A DNA stretch of 64,000 nucleotides from a virus. Of this stretch, positions 61,112 to 64,000 are shown one piece after another (positions within the stretch are counted from its first letter, which is position 1; each line of letters opens with the position of its first letter). Below the pieces are notes generated by a model that worked only from the letters and a program-made list of their open reading frames with translations, had not been told where the DNA came from and made no database searches. Location of the stretch: positions 1 through 64,000 of IMG/VR virus record IMGVR_UViG_3300026118_000001. One strand, given 5' to 3'. The position numbers were made by a program, and so were the translations under genes.

Positions 61112-62566
61112 TTAACTAATATTATCAATATCCAAAATTAATTGGGCTGCATCAGTTGGATTTCTCAACATGATTCCCTGTTCAGACATTGCAATGAAAT
61201 CATATCCATCTTTACCTGTTGCAGAACTACCATTCCTTTTAGGACCAGTTGGGCCATATAAACCTTCAACATAAGTAGTAACCATTTCCCTACCTTTTGT
61301 ATAAACCTTTTGAATATTAGGTTCTCCACCTGAATATGATTTAAAGTTTAAGAAAGTTGCTTTATATGATTCTGCTGGTCTTCCTGTTTGAGGATGTAAA
61401 GCTCTATTTCTCCAAGTGTTATTATATGGAGCATATTGTTTCAATGTAATTTTATCTCCATTTAAACCAACATATGTTTTAAATTGATTTCCAAATTTCA
61501 AATCTTGATCTCCACCTTGAATAAAATGACTATCAACAAGTGTATAATTGGAAGCAGAACGTTTCATTGCTTGGTCAAATAGATCCATGAAATTTCTACC
61601 ACATAATGCAATATATTCACGTTCACCATCTTCAGTACCATTGAATGCTAAATCATTCATGAAATTCCTAATAGTATTTTCTGTTAGTGAAGTGTAATAA
61701 CGTTTGTTAGATGGAGCAATTTGTTGTTCTAAACCTGCTGACAAATAAACTGGATGACCACTAGCACCTTTCATATCAGTGGTACCATCTGCTTTAATAT
61801 TTGATTTACCATACATTAAAAGTAATTCAATTTCATCCATCCATTGACACCAGAATTCCCATTCTGCATATTTAACCCATGTAGAAGCTAATTCAGTTCC
61901 ATCAGGATTCATCAATTTCATTTCTAACACTTTATCATGTACAGCACCTGTAATAGAATATTTCTTTCTAACAGTTGACATATAATTTTGCATTAACACT
62001 GGTGTAGTAAAATGAGTTTCACCTGAAGTTTCAGAAGCATCATTTTCAACAGCATTAAAATCTTTAGATAATTCTTTACCTACAGCAAGTAATGATGCTG
62101 GAATATAATCTGCTTGGTTATTTGATACTAGTTGTAATGTTAAGATCATATCAGTACCATCATCATATGGACTTCCCATTACTCTCATTGAATAACGTCC
62201 ATCATCTGGAATTAAAATATCACCTTCTGCAAACCAACGTTCTCCAACACCTACTTTAAATGTGGTTGAAGCAATACCAGGAGTTGCTGTTACAGCATCA
62301 AATACACCCCTTGTAATAGGAATAGCTTTTCTACTATCACCCATAATAGACCAACGATAAATAATATCATTCATCTCTTTAGCTTTACCCATACCACTGG
62401 TTAAATAGGATAGAGCATTTTTATAGTTATTTTGTTTATTGTAAACTCGTGTAACAATCAAACTAGCCATTTCTGGTTTAGTTAAAAAGAATGTACGCAA
62501 GTGGTTGGCATCAGTTAAACCTGCGTGCCAGTTCTGTTTGCTAATCTGTAAATCGCTTATTTGCAT
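61112..62566 (-). CDS. major capsid protein
   Basis: A 484-residue protein of the crAss-like major capsid type (HK97 fold). The start (QISDLQISKQNWHAGLTDAN, then FLTKPEMASLIVTRVYNKQ), the middle (YAEWEFWCQWMDEIELLLMYG) and the end (DAAQLILDIDNIS) show a characteristic mix for this family, and the length (about 490 in crAss-like phages) fits. It lies directly after the scaffold-like gene. It forms the shell of the head. The family call is from pattern recognition, not from a search. Confidence 0.85.
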   Translation of the reverse strand: MQISDLQISKQNWHAGLTDANHLRTFFLTKPEMASLIVTRVYNKQNNYKNALSYLTSGMGKAKEMNDIIYRWSIMGDSRKAIPITRGVFDAVTATPGIASTTFKVGVGERWFAEGDILIPDDGRYSMRVMGSPYDDGTDMILTLQLVSNNQADYIPASLLAVGKELSKDFNAVENDASETSGETHFTTPVLMQNYMSTVRKKYSITGAVHDKVLEMKLMNPDGTELASTWVKYAEWEFWCQWMDEIELLLMYGKSNIKADGTTDMKGASGHPVYLSAGLEQQIAPSNKRYYTSLTENTIRNFMNDLAFNGTEDGEREYIALCGRNFMDLFDQAMKRSASNYTLVDSHFIQGGDQDLKFGNQFKTYVGLNGDKITLKQYAPYNNTWRNRALHPQTGRPAESYKATFLNFKSYSGGEPNIQKVYTKGREMVTTYVEGLYGPTGPKRNGSSATGKDGYDFIAMSEQGIMLRNPTDAAQLILDIDNIS

Positions 62567-62592
62567 TTTTATTGTTGTTTATTGTTTAATCT

Positions 62593-63732
62593 TTATATTT
62601 TTAGTTTAGCAAATCCAGCAAATGGATCTGAATCTATATCATCTTTTGTAATTTTGCTTTGAGGAGATTTTTGTTTTTGTCTTGTATCTGTAAAATTACC
62701 AAGTTTACCTCTTAGTTCACTTACTTTTTTTGTTTCAAGTGATTTTTCAAGACTACTAACATCCCATTTATTTTTAAGAAGGTATGCAAAAATATATCTG
62801 GAGTCTTCATTTTCTTTCATATCTTTTTGATATGCTGTCTCTTGAGATTTTTTATCAACAACTTTAGTCATATAATCCCAAAGATCATTTTTTGTTTTGG
62901 GAGTCATTGGAAAACTACCAATTTTTTCCTTATCAAAAAGTCCTTTTTTAAAACTATCCCATTCAGCTTGTCTTTTTTCTTCCTCTTGTTTAGCATATTG
63001 CTTTTGAGATTCAAGAAAAATATTCTTTTGTTCTTTTTCTACTTTTTGTAGTTTCTTTAAATGTGTAGCAGCTTTAGTTGCTAGTTTCTCTGTATCTTTA
63101 TATAGATTTATTTGATCTTCGATTTCAGCTTCATCATAATCTTCAAGTTTTAAAGCCTCTCTAATTACATATTCCTGATTTTCCTCATTATCTATATTGA
63201 ATTCTTCAAAACTACCATCTTCATAATAATACTTATGAAAATCTGCTGGTTTACCACCTTGTTCAATGAACTCTAAGAACTTTTTACCATCTTCTGGTAT
63301 AGTTTCTTTATATTTAGTAATACCTTTTTTAATTGTATTATCTGTAACTCTTAATAGATCCTTTTCAGATTCTATTTTTTCACCTTCTTCTAAATCAATA
63401 ACACCTTCTTCTTCTAAGAATTTAGCAAATCCTAAGAATGGATTTGAATCTTCTGTTTCTTTCTGTTCAATAGAAGTTTCTTTAATATCATCCTCAACAA
63501 CCTTTTTTGTTGTTTTTCCTTTATCAGGTTTAGATGCAGCTTCAAGAGCAGCCAACTCATCTTCAGATAAGTCATCATCTTCTACTTCTTTTAGAATTGG
63601 TTCTTTCTCTTTAGGTTCCTCTTTCTTAGAAACTTTAAGTTTTGGTGCTGGGTTATTTAAATTTTGATTTAAAATATCAAATCCACCAAATGGATCAATA
63701 ACTTCTTCTGGTACTTCTTTAATTTTTGTCAT
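62593..63732 (-). CDS. scaffold-like acidic protein (379 aa)
   Basis: A highly charged helical protein with alternating Lys/Glu stretches (KKEEPKEKEPILKEVEDDD) and a central coiled-coil-like helix (DQINLYKDTEKLATKAATHL). Encoded immediately upstream of the capsid gene, where phages normally carry the scaffolding protein needed to build the procapsid. A promoter-like element precedes it. A protease domain was not recognised. Confidence 0.65.
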   Translation of the reverse strand: MTKIKEVPEEVIDPFGGFDILNQNLNNPAPKLKVSKKEEPKEKEPILKEVEDDDLSEDELAALEAASKPDKGKTTKKVVEDDIKETSIEQKETEDSNPFLGFAKFLEEEGVIDLEEGEKIESEKDLLRVTDNTIKKGITKYKETIPEDGKKFLEFIEQGGKPADFHKYYYEDGSFEEFNIDNEENQEYVIREALKLEDYDEAEIEDQINLYKDTEKLATKAATHLKKLQKVEKEQKNIFLESQKQYAKQEEEKRQAEWDSFKKGLFDKEKIGSFPMTPKTKNDLWDYMTKVVDKKSQETAYQKDMKENEDSRYIFAYLLKNKWDVSSLEKSLETKKVSELRGKLGNFTDTRQKQKSPQSKITKDDIDSDPFAGFAKLKI

Positions 63733-63762
63733 TTTATAATTTCCTTTATTATATCCTTTAAT

Positions 63763-63796
63763 TGAATATACATTTTTTTAACTAATTATGCAACTT
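63763..63796 (-). promoter_or_regulatory. late promoter-like element before the scaffold and capsid genes
   Basis: On the - strand, AAGTTG (63796-63791), 20 bases, TATATTCA (63770-63763). It would drive the scaffold and capsid genes, the start site being about 25-30 bases before the ATG at 63732. Confidence 0.7.
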
Positions 63797-63816
63797 ATTT
63801 GTTAATTATTTTTATA

Positions 63817-64000
63817 TTATTTTAAATTTTCTAGTTTATATATTGTTGAATAAACTAATTTGGTTATTTCATCAATTTGATTTTGCATATAAGTTTCTTT
63901 AAATTTTGAATAAATATCTCCATCATCTATTGATTTAACAAATGCTTTTAATACCGTTAATTCATTAGTTGAAGAATTTGAACTTGGTATTATAATAGAT
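63817..64000 (-). CDS. partial structural-block gene, C-terminal end (60 aa visible)
   Basis: The open frame runs in from the right edge and ends at TAA 63819-63817. The visible residues end with YMQNQIDEITKLVYSTIYKL and are helical. In crAss-like phages portal or related head genes lie in this direction, but the fragment is too short to identify. Confidence 0.55.
   Translation of the reverse strand, partial: SIIIPSSNSSTNELTVLKAFVKSIDDGDIYSKFKETYMQNQIDEITKLVYSTIYKLENLK

Noticed and set aside
1-64000. Stop-codon recoding (TAG or TGA read as amino acid), known in some crAss-like phages
   Set aside because: TAG, TGA and TAA all end genes at expected places (for example TAG after DDLPW at 11705-11707, TGA in ATGA overlaps), and frames are full length without recoding.
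27533-64000. Numerous + strand open frames of 60 to 140 codons within the virion block
   Set aside because: They lie inside large - strand genes with clear protein patterns and show hydrophobic low-complexity translation, as expected from antisense of AT-rich genes.
1-64000. CRISPR arrays, tRNA and rRNA genes, insertion sequences
   Set aside because: No regularly spaced repeats, tRNA-like cloverleaf or transposase/inverted-repeat pair was seen on reading the window.

Overview
The window looks like part of the genome of a lytic, tailed phage of the crAss-like group (Crassvirales), and the likely host is a member of the Bacteroidota. The evidence is a strongly AT-rich genome with tightly overlapping genes, two opposed gene blocks, a crAss-like major capsid protein next to an acidic scaffold-like protein, and a 3500-residue virion protein carrying a DFDxD RNA polymerase motif. 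Few genes have Shine-Dalgarno sites, and the promoter-like elements resemble the Bacteroidota TTG / TAnnTTT pattern. TAA, TAG and TGA all end genes, so the standard bacterial code is in use. These family calls rest on reading motifs, not on database searches.

Positions 1-26922 (+ strand) are the early/replication half. It starts with the tail of a VWA-like metallopeptidase-fold protein and a MoxR-type AAA ATPase. Then come ATP-dependent DNA ligase, a DnaB-like helicase, a free-standing GIY-YIG homing endonuclease, a Sak4-like RecA-fold ATPase, an SSB-like protein with an acidic aromatic tail, a DnaG-type primase, an HNH nuclease, a 5'-3' exonuclease, an ECF-like sigma factor, a dATP/dGTP diphosphohydrolase-like protein and a metallophosphoesterase. 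No DNA polymerase is present; it may lie outside the window.

Positions 18468-21002 hold the most striking element: a diversity-generating retroelement (DGR) with one reverse transcriptase and two paralogous target genes, each followed by its own template repeat. VR1 and TR1 (74 bases) differ at 18 adenines and one other base. VR2 and TR2 (68 bases) differ at 15 adenines and nothing else. Each template starts exactly 26 bases after its target gene, and a small hairpin follows exactly 27 bases after each template. A further structured non-coding segment lies downstream of TR2.

Positions 21003-26922 hold an RNA-repair-like set (OB-fold RNA ligase, polynucleotide kinase, metallophosphoesterase) and a PRPP-synthetase-like gene, a HAD phosphatase and a nicotinamide phosphoribosyltransferase gene in a row. 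The latter set resembles phage NAD+ reconstitution pathways that counter NAD-depleting defences.

A 14-bp perfect hairpin at 26941-26977 separates the converging halves. From 64000 down to 26979 (- strand) lie the virion genes in order of transcription: a partial gene, scaffold, major capsid, capsid/connector proteins, a run of fibre and decoration proteins, a lysis cassette (several membrane proteins, T4-type lysozyme, overlapping spanin-like pair), ring/tail proteins, a 1375-residue tail protein, two cargo-like proteins, the giant RNA polymerase, an 873-residue companion and an endonuclease VII-like HNH gene. Four upstream regions in this half share the motif AAGTTG-N20-TATATT(T/C)A, a candidate late promoter. 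A fifth copy with a TAACTTTA box stands in front of the GIY-YIG gene in the early half. The phage sigma factor, the injected RNA polymerase and this motif together suggest temporal control of transcription, though which polymerase uses the motif cannot be told from sequence.
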